Shown: positions 1-9,971, counted from the stretch's first letter. The stretch is DNA of 64,000 nucleotides from Anaeromicropila herbilytica (GCF_016591975.1 NZ_AP024169.1:3821001-3885000); one strand, 5' to 3'. Notes: a model not told the origin generated them from the sequence alone. Numbers and translations: made by a program.

Positions 1-839
1 AAATTTAAATTTTCCGCACGAATTGATACATTACTCGTTAACGATCCTCTTTCATCATGTGCTCCTTGTGATGTTCCAAGTGCTAAACAAATAGACATTG
101 GTCTATTGAATTTAATTGCAACCTGTTCTAAATACTCTAATGCAAATAGAATATCATTTTCCTCAAAGCAGACTGCGTCCTCTTTAATTCTCCAAAAATC
201 TTTTATAAACTTCTTTGCTGGCTTTAATTTAACGATCACAAGATCAGCTTCTGGCGCTATTCCATAAAAATCACTTTCTGGTACTTCATTGCCTACTGCT
301 ATCCCAGCTATCATTGTTCCATGCCCATTTTCATCCTTTGATGGAACTATATCATAAGGATTTTTACTTTGAAGTGCTTCATTTATCTGCTCTCTTGTGT
401 ACTCCATTCCATAATATGTATTTGTTTGATAATTCTCTCCCACAATAGTTTGGTCCCAAATAGTAATTATTTTTGTTGTATTATCCTCTCTTCGAAAGAT
501 TGGATTGGTATAATCAATGCCCGTATCAACAATCCCAACTAATACTCCTTGACCTCTCAAATCAAGATTTGGTATACTTCGTAATTTAGGAATACCAGAT
601 GCTTCTAAACTCCCTTCGCTAATAACGCCAAATACACTTGGTAGTGTTGCATATCCCCTTTGAGTAAGTGTTTTATCAGTTATTTGACTGATTGGCACCC
701 TTACGACAGCCAAAAAGTAGTCTATAATCTGAACGGTTGCATCTTCAAATTGTTTAAATACAGACTCATCCCCACTATAATTAATTAATAAATCAGCAAA
801 ATCATTACTATATATTCGTTTTCCTTCTTCTGGTGTCAT
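1..839 (-). CDS. Subtilisin-like serine protease (S8 family), 5' part only
   Basis: The first 279 residues of a subtilase; the gene runs off the left edge of the window. The catalytic Asp (VGIVDTGIDY, about residue 105) and His (NGHGTMIAGI, about residue 173) are both visible, and the Ser lies outside. A segment with GTSQGAHDERG follows the His block. There is no signal peptide: the protein starts with a soluble stretch, MTPEEGKRIYSNDFADLLIN, as in the Csp/Lachnospiraceae-type S8 proteases, which are often cytoplasmic or spore-related (family knowledge). The start is fixed because an in-frame TGA lies two codons upstream of this ATG. The substrate cannot be told. Confidence 0.88.
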   Translation of the reverse strand, partial: MTPEEGKRIYSNDFADLLINYSGDESVFKQFEDATVQIIDYFLAVVRVPISQITDKTLTQRGYATLPSVFGVISEGSLEASGIPKLRSIPNLDLRGQGVLVGIVDTGIDYTNPIFRREDNTTKIITIWDQTIVGENYQTNTYYGMEYTREQINEALQSKNPYDIVPSKDENGHGTMIAGIAVGNEVPESDFYGIAPEADLVIVKLKPAKKFIKDFWRIKEDAVCFEENDILFALEYLEQVAIKFNRPMSICLALGTSQGAHDERGSLTSNVSIRAENLN

Positions 840-1100
840 ATATCAACCCATACCTTTCATGATGATATAAAGCTATAATCCTATATTGAATTATCTAAAG
901 GTGTGCTATATTCCTTCTTATATTAACTAAAAAGCTATTACTATCTTATTCGGTATACTAAATAGAAATGATTTCTTTTACTATAAAAAAGTCAGGAAGA
1001 CTTTATGCTCAAGAAAATGGAGACTTGAAAAAAATGAAACTTTAGTCACACTATCATATAACTCTCTATTCCTCTTGTTAGAATATGGACCTACTTGGTC

Positions 1101-1142
1101 AAAAAAGAACAGAGTGTGTATTTACTACGCACTCTGTTCTTA
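1101..1142 (-). terminator. Rho-independent terminator of leuS
   Basis: A stem of about 11-14 bp (AAGAACAGAGTG paired with CACTCTGTTCTT) is followed on the minus strand by a T run. It lies 54 bp past the leuS stop. The rest of 840-1195 shows no gene. Confidence 0.85.
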
Positions 1143-1195
1143 ATGTATCAGGAACAACTTCCTATCATATTGATCTTATTTAGAGATTTTACAAC

Positions 1196-3604
1196 CTATT
1201 TTACAACAATATTTACAATCTTACCTGGAACATAGATTTCTTTTACGATATTCTCAGTAAGTTTATCTGCAACTACTTCTTTTGCTTTTGCGATAACAGA
1301 ATCTTTTGCTTCATCAACAGCTACTAATACTGTACCTTTTGTTCTACCATTTACTTGAACAGCAATCTCGATTTCGTCGTCTTTCATCTTCTCTTCATCG
1401 TATTCTGGCCATCTTGCGTCAAATACAGATGTGTCATGACCTAATTCACTCCATAATTCTTCACTAACGTGTGGTGTAAATGGAGCTAATAGAATAATAA
1501 ATGTTTCTAATGTTTCTTTATCAATTCCACCTTTTTTCGCAAGATCGATGAATTTATTATTATATTCCATGAATCCACTGATTACAGTATTAAGGCTAAA
1601 GGTTTCAAGACGAGTCGTAATATCATAAATCATCTTATGTCTTAATTTAATCATTTCTTTGGTTGCTTCTATATTCTTATCATGATTATCCATTACAAGA
1701 TTCCAGAAACGATTGATAAAACGATAAACTCCATCGATACCTCTATCATCCCATTCAGAATCTAATTCTGGTGGTCCAACGAATAATTCGTATACTCTTA
1801 GAGCATCGCAACCGTATTCATTCACTAATTCATCTGGTGACACTACATTTCCTTTTGATTTACTCATCTTAGCGCCATCTTTACCAATCATACCTTGATT
1901 AAATAACTTGATAAATGGTTCATCAAAGTCTACAACACCGATATCATTTAAGAATTTGGTATAGAATCTAGAATATAATAAGTGAAGAACCGCATGTTCA
2001 ACTCCACCTATATACATATCAACTGGTAATAACTTATCAGCTTTTTCTCTATTAACTAATTCTTCAGTATTCTTGTTATCCACGTAACGTAAGAAGTACC
2101 ATGATGATCCTGCCCATTGAGGCATAGTATTAGTCTCTCTCTTTGCTGGCTTACCACAACAAGGACAAGTAGTATTCACCCATTCATGGATATCTGCAAG
2201 TGGAGATTCTCCTGTACCCGTTGGTTGATAGCTTTCTACGTCTGGAAGCAATAATGGTAATTCTTCTTCTGGCACTGGAACTGCTCCACAAGCTTCACAG
2301 TGAACGATTGGAATAGGTTCACCCCAGTAACGTTGTCTAGAGAATACCCAGTCACGAAGTTTGTAATTGGTAGTCTTCTTGCCAATTCCTCTTTCTTCTA
2401 AGATACCAGGAACATCACGTTTAGCATCTAGTGAATTCATTCCACTGAATTCTCCGGAATTGATCATAACACCAGGTTCAGTATAAGCTTCTGTTAATTC
2501 TTCGACTTCTTTACCATCTTTTGCAATAACTTGAACAATTGGAATACCAAATTTCTTAGCAAAATCAAAGTCTCTATCATCATGAGCAGGAACACACATA
2601 ATAGCACCTGTACCGTAATCTGCTAATACATAGTCAGAGATCCAGATTGGAACTTTCTTTCCATTTAGAGGATTAATTGCATAACTTCCAGTGAATACGC
2701 CTGTTTTTTCTTTATCTTGTAAACGATCTACAGAGGATTTCATGGAAGCTTTAAAGATATAATCTTCTACTGCTGCTTTATTTTCTTCTGTTGATAGTTC
2801 TGTTGCTAAAGCATGCTCTGGTGCAATTACCATGAAAGTAGCACCGTATAAAGTATCTGGTCTTGTTGTATATACTTTAACTTCTCTATCGCTTCCATCC
2901 ACTTTAAAGTCAATTTCAGCACCATAACTCTTACCAATCCAATCAGATTGCATCTTCTTAACTTTTTCTGGCCAATCAAGCTTATCTAGGTCATCTAATA
3001 AACGATCTGCGTATGCAGTAATCTTAAGCATCCATTGTCTTAAATTCTTCTTCGTAACAGGAGAACCACAACGTTCACATTCACCATTTACTACTTCTTC
3101 ATTTGCAAGACCTGTCTTACAAGAAGGACACCAGTTAATTGGCATTTGTTTTTCATACGCTAATCCCTTTTTGAACATCTTAACGAAGATCCATTGTGTC
3201 CATTTATAGAATTCTGGATCTGTTGTATTAACTTCCATATCCCAGTCGTAGATTGCAGCGATTTCATTAATCTGTCTTTTGATATTTGAGATATTCTCCA
3301 TCGTAGATTTTCTTGGATGTGTTCCCATCTTAATCGCATAGTTTTCTGCTGGAAGACCGAACGCATCCCATCCCATTGGATGAATGATATAGTATCCTTT
3401 TAATAATTTATAACGACTCCATACGTCACTGATTACATAACCTCTCCAATGTCCTACATGTAGGCCACTTCCAGATGGATATGGAAACATATCAAGGCAA
3501 TAATATTTTGGTTTTGTTCCGTCATTTACATTGACTGGTTTCTCTTCCCATATGTTACGCCATTTTTTCTCTACTTCCTTATGATTGTAAGCTACTGCCA
3601 TCAT
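1196..3604 (-). CDS. leuS: Leucyl-tRNA synthetase
   Basis: Charges tRNA-Leu with leucine in the cytoplasm. Length (about 802 residues) is normal for a bacterial LeuRS. The class I HIGH motif appears as HVGH at about residues 49-52 within FPYPSGSGLHVGHWRGY, and KMSKS at about residue 578. Cys pairs typical of zinc-knuckle regions are present (CPSC, CERC, CEAC, CPCC), and the CP1 editing domain lies between the two signatures, followed by the anticodon-binding and C-terminal domains. An upstream in-frame ATG at 3628 exists, but AAGGAGG sits 5 nt before the double ATG at 3604/3601, so the shorter form is chosen. It is controlled by the T-box leader just upstream. Confidence 0.97.
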   Translation of the reverse strand: MMAVAYNHKEVEKKWRNIWEEKPVNVNDGTKPKYYCLDMFPYPSGSGLHVGHWRGYVISDVWSRYKLLKGYYIIHPMGWDAFGLPAENYAIKMGTHPRKSTMENISNIKRQINEIAAIYDWDMEVNTTDPEFYKWTQWIFVKMFKKGLAYEKQMPINWCPSCKTGLANEEVVNGECERCGSPVTKKNLRQWMLKITAYADRLLDDLDKLDWPEKVKKMQSDWIGKSYGAEIDFKVDGSDREVKVYTTRPDTLYGATFMVIAPEHALATELSTEENKAAVEDYIFKASMKSSVDRLQDKEKTGVFTGSYAINPLNGKKVPIWISDYVLADYGTGAIMCVPAHDDRDFDFAKKFGIPIVQVIAKDGKEVEELTEAYTEPGVMINSGEFSGMNSLDAKRDVPGILEERGIGKKTTNYKLRDWVFSRQRYWGEPIPIVHCEACGAVPVPEEELPLLLPDVESYQPTGTGESPLADIHEWVNTTCPCCGKPAKRETNTMPQWAGSSWYFLRYVDNKNTEELVNREKADKLLPVDMYIGGVEHAVLHLLYSRFYTKFLNDIGVVDFDEPFIKLFNQGMIGKDGAKMSKSKGNVVSPDELVNEYGCDALRVYELFVGPPELDSEWDDRGIDGVYRFINRFWNLVMDNHDKNIEATKEMIKLRHKMIYDITTRLETFSLNTVISGFMEYNNKFIDLAKKGGIDKETLETFIILLAPFTPHVSEELWSELGHDTSVFDARWPEYDEEKMKDDEIEIAVQVNGRTKGTVLVAVDEAKDSVIAKAKEVVADKLTENIVKEIYVPGKIVNIVVK

Positions 3605-3687
3605 CAATTCCTCCTTAAGATTCTTCATATTCTATGGAATTCATAAACTTGGTCACAAGAAAGTAACCTTCTCTTTCCTATAGAATA

Positions 3688-3975
3688 AAAAAACCTTCTC
3701 ATCTCTATATATCAATATAATAGAGACGAAAAGGTATATTTCCGTGGTACCACTCTAATTCGTAGACTCAATGAATCTACGCACTCAATATCTATAACGG
3801 GATACCCCGCTCTAAACTATAAGTCTAATTAGAAACAATTAAACTTTTTCACCTAGAGAACTCCAAGGCGAGTTCGGAGATTCTTGCTACTGACTCACAC
3901 CAACCGTCAGCTCTCTTGAAACCATCTTCTCTTACTATTCCTCTTCTATGTTTTTCCTAATATTATAACTAGAAA
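3688..3975 (-). promoter_or_regulatory. T-box riboswitch leader of leuS (tRNA-Leu sensing)
   Basis: On the minus strand the conserved T-box AGAGTGGTACCACGG lies at 3743-3757. It is followed by a terminator stem (CCTTTTCGTCTCTAT / ATAGAGATGAGAAGG, 3695-3735) with a T run. Upstream is the Stem I region with the GGTTGGTGTGAG and AGTAGCAAGAA features. A CTC triplet in GAACTCGCC is the likely Leu specifier (inference). Uncharged tRNA-Leu should pair with the T-box and prevent termination, turning on leuS. Confidence 0.93.
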
Positions 3976-3979
3976 ATAT

Positions 3980-4007
3980 TTTATATCAATAAGATGATTT
4001 TTGTCAA
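3980..4007 (-). promoter_or_regulatory. Sigma-A-type promoter of the leuS leader
   Basis: The -35 box is TTGACA (4002-4007) and the -10 box TATAAA (3980-3985), with a 16-bp spacer. It is placed so that transcription starts at the 5' end of the T-box leader. Confidence 0.75.
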
Positions 4008-4055
4008 GTGTTTATACCAATTTTCCTATTCACTTTAACCCTATCCTATCCTTTA

Positions 4056-4094
4056 TAGAAAAAGTGCCCTTATCAAGAAGGACACTTTTTCTAT
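4056..4094. terminator. Terminator after the L,D-transpeptidase gene
   Basis: AGAAAAAGTG...CACTTTTTCT stem with GTGCCCTT/AAGGACAC pairing and A/T runs on both sides. It lies 20 bp past the stop of the minus-strand transpeptidase gene and could work in both directions. Confidence 0.8.
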
Positions 4095-4112
4095 TACTTC
4101 ATATTTAGAATT

Positions 4113-5879
4113 CTATTGACTAACTACTGTAAATACTACTTTTGTTTCTACAGCATATCCATTAGAATCAACTACTGTATAAGTTACAGTATATTTATTA
4201 TCCACTAAATCCGAAATTGTTACTTCTATACTATCTGTAACATCATCACTTCCTTCTGTAGCTGTTACACCTTGTAGGGCAATCTCTTTTGTTAATGGAG
4301 TAGCACTACTAATTACTCGATCTGTAGCACCTTTAATAACAACACTTGGTTTTACAGTAATAACAGCCTCTGCTGTTTCTTCATAACCGCCGTTATCCGT
4401 TAAGGAATAAGTAATGGTATACTGATTATCAACTAACTCTGAAATAGTAACTTTAATTTTATCTGTTGCATTCACTGCATCAATATATCCTGTTACACCA
4501 TTCATTGCGAATTCTTCATCTACAACCACATCAGATGTTACTGTTTGATTTTTGACACCATAGATTACTGCACCATCAATTACTGTAAACTTAGCTGTCT
4601 TCTTGGTAACATTTCCAGCATTATCAGTAATTTTATAAACAATATTCCAGTGATCTTCTACATAGCTGATAGCTACTTTGATCTTACTTTGGCTTAGTGT
4701 CTTACCATTATCTGTAGCTGTAACACCTTTTAATGCATAAGTTCGAGTCACATCTGTCTCGCCACTAACCATTTTATTCTTAATACCATGAAGAACTGGT
4801 GCTGTTTTATCAACTACAATGGTTGATTTCTTAGTAACACTATTACCATTTGAAACTACTACATGGTAAGTAACAATATACTTATTAGCACTTGCCTTTG
4901 TGAAAGTTACTTTAATTCGGTTATCGGATAATACCTTACCATCAAACTTAGCAGTTACACCTTTGATTGCAAGAGCGCGGTTAATCGTAACTGTTCCGTT
5001 TACTAATCGGTTCTTGATTCCTGTTAGTGTTGGTTTTCTATCGTCTCTTAGTACTTTATAAGTAACTGTTCTCTTAGCTGATTTGCCACTTGCTTCTGTA
5101 ACTTCATATGTAACTTTATATGTACCAGCTTTTCTGGTATTTACAGTACCACTTACCTGAATTAGTCCTGTAATACTATATCCTGTAGATGACTTTGCTG
5201 AAACACCACTTAATACATTCACTTTAGAACCATATTTTATTGTTCTGTTAGTTGCTCCAGCGATTGAAGGGCTTTTATTCGCCCAAGGATTATTACTTAG
5301 TGGGTCCGTAGGATCCCAACCAGATGATGTAGGCATTTTCATTGCTTCTGGCTTACCAAGTGGTCCTGGATCTTTAGAATCATATATAATTACTGTTGTT
5401 CCGAGTGGACAATTATCATAGATCCATTTTGCATCAACTACAGATAAGCGAATACATCCATGAGAAGCTGTTGTTCCTAATTTATTGAATTGAACTGCTG
5501 ATAATGTTGATGGATCTTGTTTGTAATACCATACAGAGTGGAACAGAATTCCTCCCTTTATTCTCGTAGAGTATTGTCCCCAAACATCTCCCATAAGCAA
5601 CTTCCATCTGAATTTGGCTGGAGTCTTATATGTTCCTAGAAGTGTATTAGCACCGCCAGTAGAACATGCCATTGCTTTATATGGAACAGTATACTCACCA
5701 GTCTTATCTTTCTTGTATATTGTAATACAGTTCATGTATCGATTTACCTTGATAAGATATGGTGCTGTACTAGATGCAGAAGACTTTGTATTATTAGACA
5801 TCACTGTTCCAATTATTAATAATGCCAGCAGTATCATACAACAACTTTGTAATTTTGTCCGTTTAAAAAGTTTAATCAT
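4113..5879 (-). CDS. Secreted L,D-transpeptidase (YkuD domain) with five C-terminal Ig-like repeats
   Basis: 588 residues. An N-terminal membrane/signal segment (CCMILLALLIIGTVM, about residues 13-28) is followed by a YkuD domain at about 40-170. The catalytic motif SHGCIRL is complete (His140, Cys142), and the family makes 3-3 peptidoglycan cross-links or attaches proteins to the wall. Residues of about 205-588 form five repeats of about 75 residues, each with a GxxNxxV...GVTA...IKVTIS...YTVTYxVxD pattern, like bacterial surface Ig-like domains. Most L,D-transpeptidases lack such a tail, so it probably holds the enzyme to the wall or a partner (inference). GAGGAGA 6 nt before the ATG supports the start. 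Confidence 0.92.
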   Translation of the reverse strand: MIKLFKRTKLQSCCMILLALLIIGTVMSNNTKSSASSTAPYLIKVNRYMNCITIYKKDKTGEYTVPYKAMACSTGGANTLLGTYKTPAKFRWKLLMGDVWGQYSTRIKGGILFHSVWYYKQDPSTLSAVQFNKLGTTASHGCIRLSVVDAKWIYDNCPLGTTVIIYDSKDPGPLGKPEAMKMPTSSGWDPTDPLSNNPWANKSPSIAGATNRTIKYGSKVNVLSGVSAKSSTGYSITGLIQVSGTVNTRKAGTYKVTYEVTEASGKSAKRTVTYKVLRDDRKPTLTGIKNRLVNGTVTINRALAIKGVTAKFDGKVLSDNRIKVTFTKASANKYIVTYHVVVSNGNSVTKKSTIVVDKTAPVLHGIKNKMVSGETDVTRTYALKGVTATDNGKTLSQSKIKVAISYVEDHWNIVYKITDNAGNVTKKTAKFTVIDGAVIYGVKNQTVTSDVVVDEEFAMNGVTGYIDAVNATDKIKVTISELVDNQYTITYSLTDNGGYEETAEAVITVKPSVVIKGATDRVISSATPLTKEIALQGVTATEGSDDVTDSIEVTISDLVDNKYTVTYTVVDSNGYAVETKVVFTVVSQ

Positions 5880-6008
5880 GCGTCTCTCCTCTTACTTTCT
5901 ATTACTAGTTAGATAATTGGATCCTTATTTAAGTTTTACAATTACCTATCTATTACTATCAACAATAAGATGATCTTTCTTCTTATTGTCATTTTCCTAC
6001 ACTCTGCA

Positions 6009-6036
6009 ATTATACCAAATACTCCTTGGATTACAA
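6009..6036 (-). promoter_or_regulatory. Promoter of the L,D-transpeptidase gene
   Basis: TTGTAA (6031-6036), 16-bp spacer, extended -10 TGGTATAAT (hexamer 6009-6014). The leader of about 120 nt holds a CAATAAGA/TCTTATTG hairpin. The rest of the 5880-6297 gap shows nothing else. Confidence 0.6.
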
Positions 6037-6297
6037 TATCTAATGGCAAAACTTAAAGGTTTTGTAATATTTTTGGTTTAATATGCTAGTACATTACATA
6101 AATGTATGCAAAACTTTTTATATTAGTACTTTATTTTATTAATAAAATTATTTATTCCCTATTCAAATAATTTTACTACGTAATATCAGTCACTCAATCT
6201 AAAGAATAGAACAATTTCGATGTATATGGAATACTTCAAATTCCTCCATAATAAAATATAAAAATAAATCTTATTGAAATGCATAAAGGAGTAATCC

Positions 6298-6894
6298 ATG
6301 CAATCGATTATTGACCTTATTTATGAATATGGACTTCCATCTATGTTTGTTATTATCTTATTAGAATATGCATGCTTTCCAGTATCGAGTGAAATTGTTC
6401 TGCCTTTCTCTGGTGCTATTGCATCAACTCAGAATATTCGATTCACTGTAATCTTATTTGCCAGCGTAATTGCCGGTATTCTAGGAACCTGTATATGCTA
6501 TTCCATCGGACGATATGGGGGTTCTCCAATCCTTGAGAGAATAAAGCGTAAGTTTCCAAAATCTAAGAAACCAATTGATACCTCCTTGGAGAAATTTAAT
6601 CAATATGGAAGTTTTGCTGTGTGTTTTGGTAGAGTAATACCATTATGTCGTACCTATATTGCATTTGTAGCTGGTGCTGCCAAACAAAATATCATTACCT
6701 TTCTAGTATCTTCCCTTATCGGAATCACTGTATGGAACACAATATTGATAGGTCTTGGATATACTCTTCGCGAAAATTGGAGTAATGTAGGCTCTTATTA
6801 TCATGAATATAAAGCGATCTTCATTCCTCTTATAGCTTTCCTTATCATAATTCTTATCTTACGAAAAAAATTTTTCAAAAAAATCAAAACATGA
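6298..6894 (+). CDS. DedA-family inner-membrane protein
   Basis: 198 residues with several hydrophobic segments. The family marks are LEYACFPVSSEIVLPFSG near the N-terminus, GRYGG in the middle and FGRVIPLCRTYIAFVAGAA at about residues 104-122. The DedA/SNARE-associated (VTT) family is linked to membrane lipid (undecaprenyl phosphate or phospholipid) flipping and membrane potential (family knowledge). The exact lipid cannot be told from sequence. AAAGGAG before the ATG supports the start. It is a lone plus-strand gene between two minus-strand units. Confidence 0.9.
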   Translation: MQSIIDLIYEYGLPSMFVIILLEYACFPVSSEIVLPFSGAIASTQNIRFTVILFASVIAGILGTCICYSIGRYGGSPILERIKRKFPKSKKPIDTSLEKFNQYGSFAVCFGRVIPLCRTYIAFVAGAAKQNIITFLVSSLIGITVWNTILIGLGYTLRENWSNVGSYYHEYKAIFIPLIAFLIIILILRKKFFKKIKT

Positions 6895-6958
6895 TAAGTT
6901 ATTATATATATCGGAATATATTTTCTTAAACTAAATCAAGTTACCACCTTATTATAGT

Positions 6959-7002
6959 GGAAAAAGGTACCTAACATTCTATGTGTCAGGTACCTTTTCT
7001 AT
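6959..7002. terminator. Bidirectional terminator between dedA and nrdG
   Basis: AAAAGGTACCT paired with AGGTACCTTTT around a 15-nt loop. It lies between the convergent ends of the DedA gene and nrdG and serves both strands. Confidence 0.88.
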
Positions 7003-7004
7003 AA

Positions 7005-7523
7005 TTAGGCAAAGCAGAGATCTCCATACTCATCAATATCACATAGAATTGCCTCATGTTCCATTAAACTTCTTTTTACATCGATTAATCTCTGATTCTT
7101 AGAACCTCTAAAAAGTAATGCCAAGCTCTTCTTGGTTTCCACAAATGGTCCATCCACTAATACATCTGTCTCTCTTAATAGCTGTTGTGATGCCTCATTC
7201 TTTATTAAATTCTCAAAAGTAAATCCCGTATAAGTTATAACGGATAGGTTAAGCTCTTTTACTCGTCTGGCAAGTTCAGAACAAGCCTCAGGTTGAAGAA
7301 AAGGTTCTCCTCCTGAAATAGTGACTCCATCAAGTAGAGGATTCGCTTTTAATTTCTCTATAATTTCATCAATATCAATCTCATAGCCGCCCTCTAATGC
7401 ATGGGTATGTGGATTCTGACACCCTTTACAATTATGCATGCATCCTTGAGTAAAGATAGTATAACGGAGGCCTGGCCCATCTACAATGGAATCATTTGCA
7501 AAACCTGCAACTCTAATCTTCAT
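7005..7523 (-). CDS. nrdG: Anaerobic ribonucleotide reductase activating protein (radical SAM)
   Basis: 172 residues. The radical-SAM CxxxCxxC motif is complete (GCMHNCKGC: Cys28, Cys32, Cys35) and is followed by ISGGEPF. NrdG uses a [4Fe-4S] cluster and S-adenosylmethionine to put the glycyl radical on NrdD. The gene starts 38 bp past the nrdD stop on the same strand, so the pair is an operon. The start has an AAGGGG site upstream. Confidence 0.97.
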   Translation of the reverse strand: MKIRVAGFANDSIVDGPGLRYTIFTQGCMHNCKGCQNPHTHALEGGYEIDIDEIIEKLKANPLLDGVTISGGEPFLQPEACSELARRVKELNLSVITYTGFTFENLIKNEASQQLLRETDVLVDGPFVETKKSLALLFRGSKNQRLIDVKRSLMEHEAILCDIDEYGDLCFA

Positions 7524-7561
7524 TCTATCCCCTTGCCTTTCTGTTTTTGATACGGAGTAAT

Positions 7562-9904
7562 CTATTCTCTTTCTGCCTTTGATACTCCATGTTTTACTCT
7601 ATCACGTTCTTCGGCTCTCTTACCATTATTAAAACGGTCTAGAGTACCAACTAAATATCCTGTAATACGACGGATACGGTTAAATTTATGTTCCGCTTCT
7701 GTTCTTCCACATTGAGGACATACATCATCAATGATACCAACATAACCACAATCTGGATCTTCATCTACTGGATGATTAATAGAAGCATATCCCATTCCAG
7801 CATCATGCATTGCACGAATTACCTTTTCAAATGCACTGATATTCTTTGTTGTATCTCCATCTAACTCAACGTAAGAGATGTGTCCTGCATTCGTAAGTTC
7901 ATGATATGGTCCTTCAATCTGAATCTTATCAAATGCACTGATTGGGTAATATACTGGAACATGAAAGCTATTTGTATAATATTCACGGTCGGTAACCCCT
8001 TCGATTTCTCCATAGATCTTCTTATCCATATTTACAAAACGACCTGATAGACCTTCGGCTGGAGTAGCTAATAAGGAGAAGTTAAGGCCAGTAACATCAC
8101 ATTCGCTATCCATACGATCTCTCATATGTCCAATAATCTTAATACCCAATTCTCTTGCTTCTTCTGATTCACCATGATGCTTACCAACTAATGCTTTCAG
8201 TGTTTCAGCTAATCCAATAAATCCAATGGATAACGTTCCATGCTTTAATACTTCACGAACTTCATCTTCTGGTCCTAATTTTTCACTATCTATCCATACA
8301 CCTTGTCCCATTAAGAAAGGATAATTCTTCACTTTCTTTCTCGCTTGAATCTCAAAACGTTCTAATAATTGATCAATACATAGATCAATCTTACGATCTA
8401 ACTCTTCGAAGAACCATTTTACATCGCCTTTAGCTTTGATTGCAATACGAGGAAGATTAATAGAAGTAAAGCTTAAGTTACCACGACCATTTGTAATCTC
8501 ACGAGCCTTGTCATATACATTACCAATAACTCTTGTTCTACATCCCATGTATGCAATTTCTGTTTCAGGAGTTCCTTTGTAATATTGTATATTAAATGGT
8601 GCATCTTGGAAGGAGAAGTTAGGGAACAATCTCTTAGCACTTACTTTACAAGCTAGTTTAAATAAATCGTAATTTGGTTCTCCTTGATTATAATTGATTC
8701 CTTCTTTTACACGGAAGATCTGAATTGGGAAGATTGGTGTCTCACCATTACCAAGACCAGATTCTTCTGCAAGTAAGATATTCTTAACAACCATTCTTCC
8801 TTCTTGTGAAGTATCCATACCATAGTTAATTGATGAGAATGGTACCTGTGCACCTGCACGTGAATGCATTGTATTTAAGTTATGTATAAATGCTTCCATC
8901 GCTTGATACGTATCTTTGTCAGTTTCCTTATAGGCTTGCTTTCTAGCAAATCTTTGTATTTTCTTAGCAGTCTTATCATCAATACCAAGGGATAGTTCTA
9001 CGATACGTTTTAACTCTTCATCGTTATATTCTTGTTTTTCTTCAAGTGAAACTTTGAATCCGTCTTCTCTTAATGCTCTTCCCATTAATTTCACTTGTGT
9101 CTCTATATCATCTATTTCATCATTATCTGTAAATAATGCGGCTGCCTTTGCTAAATTATCATAGTATTTTTTGCGATATGTCTTTGCCACTGATGGTGCT
9201 AAGCCATAATCAAAGTTCACGATGCTCTGTCCACCATGTTGATCATTCTGATTTGATTGAATCGCAATTGCTGCTAACGCACTAGCACTAAGTATGGAAT
9301 TTGGTTCTCTTAATGTCCCATGACCTGTTGAGAAACCACCCTTAAATAGTTTTAACAAATCAATTTGACAGCAAGTTGTCGTTAAGGATAAAAAGTCTAA
9401 ATCATGGATATGAATATCGCCTTCTTTATGAGCTTTTGCATGTTCTGGGTTTAGTAAAAATAATTCATAAAATTGTTTTGAACCTTCTGAACCATAGCGA
9501 AGCATTGTCCCCATCGCTGTATCACCATCAATATTGGCGTTTTCTCTTTTTAAATCATTCTCAGAAGCTGCTTGAAATGTGATATCTTCATAAATTTTCA
9601 TCAATCTAGTATTCATATCACGACTTTTCGTTCTTTCAGCACGATATAAGATATAATCTTTCGCTACATGGGCATATCCCGCTTCCATTAACGCTTCTTC
9701 TACCATATCTTGTATTTCTTCAACAGATGGTTCTTCTCTTTTCTCTGAATTTAATTTTTCTTCAACGATTGTAGCAATTCGACTTGCTTCTTCCATTGAT
9801 GCTTCTGCATTACCTGCTCCAAAAGCTTTATATATTGCGGTAGAAATCTTTTCTCTATTAAACTCAACAACTCTACCGTCTCTCTTCTTAATTTCTGTTA
9901 CCAT
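7562..9904 (-). CDS. nrdD: Anaerobic ribonucleoside-triphosphate reductase (class III)
   Basis: Reduces NTPs to dNTPs without oxygen, using a glycyl radical. 780 residues: an N-terminal ATP-cone (about 1-95, with KKRDGRVVEFNREKI), the catalytic barrel (MGCRTRVIGN), a C-terminal zinc region (CGYVG...CPQCGR) and the glycyl-radical motif RITGYLVGTLDRF with Gly749. A longer open frame starts at 9964, but AAGGAGG lies just before the ATG at 9904 and the protein then begins MVTEIKKRDGR, as in the family. The upstream extension would cover the promoter. Transcribed ahead of nrdG. Confidence 0.97.
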   Translation of the reverse strand: MVTEIKKRDGRVVEFNREKISTAIYKAFGAGNAEASMEEASRIATIVEEKLNSEKREEPSVEEIQDMVEEALMEAGYAHVAKDYILYRAERTKSRDMNTRLMKIYEDITFQAASENDLKRENANIDGDTAMGTMLRYGSEGSKQFYELFLLNPEHAKAHKEGDIHIHDLDFLSLTTTCCQIDLLKLFKGGFSTGHGTLREPNSILSASALAAIAIQSNQNDQHGGQSIVNFDYGLAPSVAKTYRKKYYDNLAKAAALFTDNDEIDDIETQVKLMGRALREDGFKVSLEEKQEYNDEELKRIVELSLGIDDKTAKKIQRFARKQAYKETDKDTYQAMEAFIHNLNTMHSRAGAQVPFSSINYGMDTSQEGRMVVKNILLAEESGLGNGETPIFPIQIFRVKEGINYNQGEPNYDLFKLACKVSAKRLFPNFSFQDAPFNIQYYKGTPETEIAYMGCRTRVIGNVYDKAREITNGRGNLSFTSINLPRIAIKAKGDVKWFFEELDRKIDLCIDQLLERFEIQARKKVKNYPFLMGQGVWIDSEKLGPEDEVREVLKHGTLSIGFIGLAETLKALVGKHHGESEEARELGIKIIGHMRDRMDSECDVTGLNFSLLATPAEGLSGRFVNMDKKIYGEIEGVTDREYYTNSFHVPVYYPISAFDKIQIEGPYHELTNAGHISYVELDGDTTKNISAFEKVIRAMHDAGMGYASINHPVDEDPDCGYVGIIDDVCPQCGRTEAEHKFNRIRRITGYLVGTLDRFNNGKRAEERDRVKHGVSKAERE

Positions 9905-9930
9905 GATATCTTCCTCCTTGATTGCGTGTA

Positions 9931-9971
9931 CTATATATTGTATCGCAAATAAAAAATAAGTCAAGATATTG
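9931..9971 (-). promoter_or_regulatory. nrdDG promoter overlapped by two NrdR boxes
   Basis: The promoter is TTGACT (9959-9964), 16-bp spacer, TACAAT (9937-9942). CTATATATTG at 9931-9940 fits the NrdR core CWATATATWG exactly, and CAAGATATTG at 9962-9971 differs at one base. They are 31 bp apart, about three helical turns, as is usual for NrdR pairs. One covers the -10 and the other the -35, so NrdR with dATP should block transcription. Confidence 0.78.
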
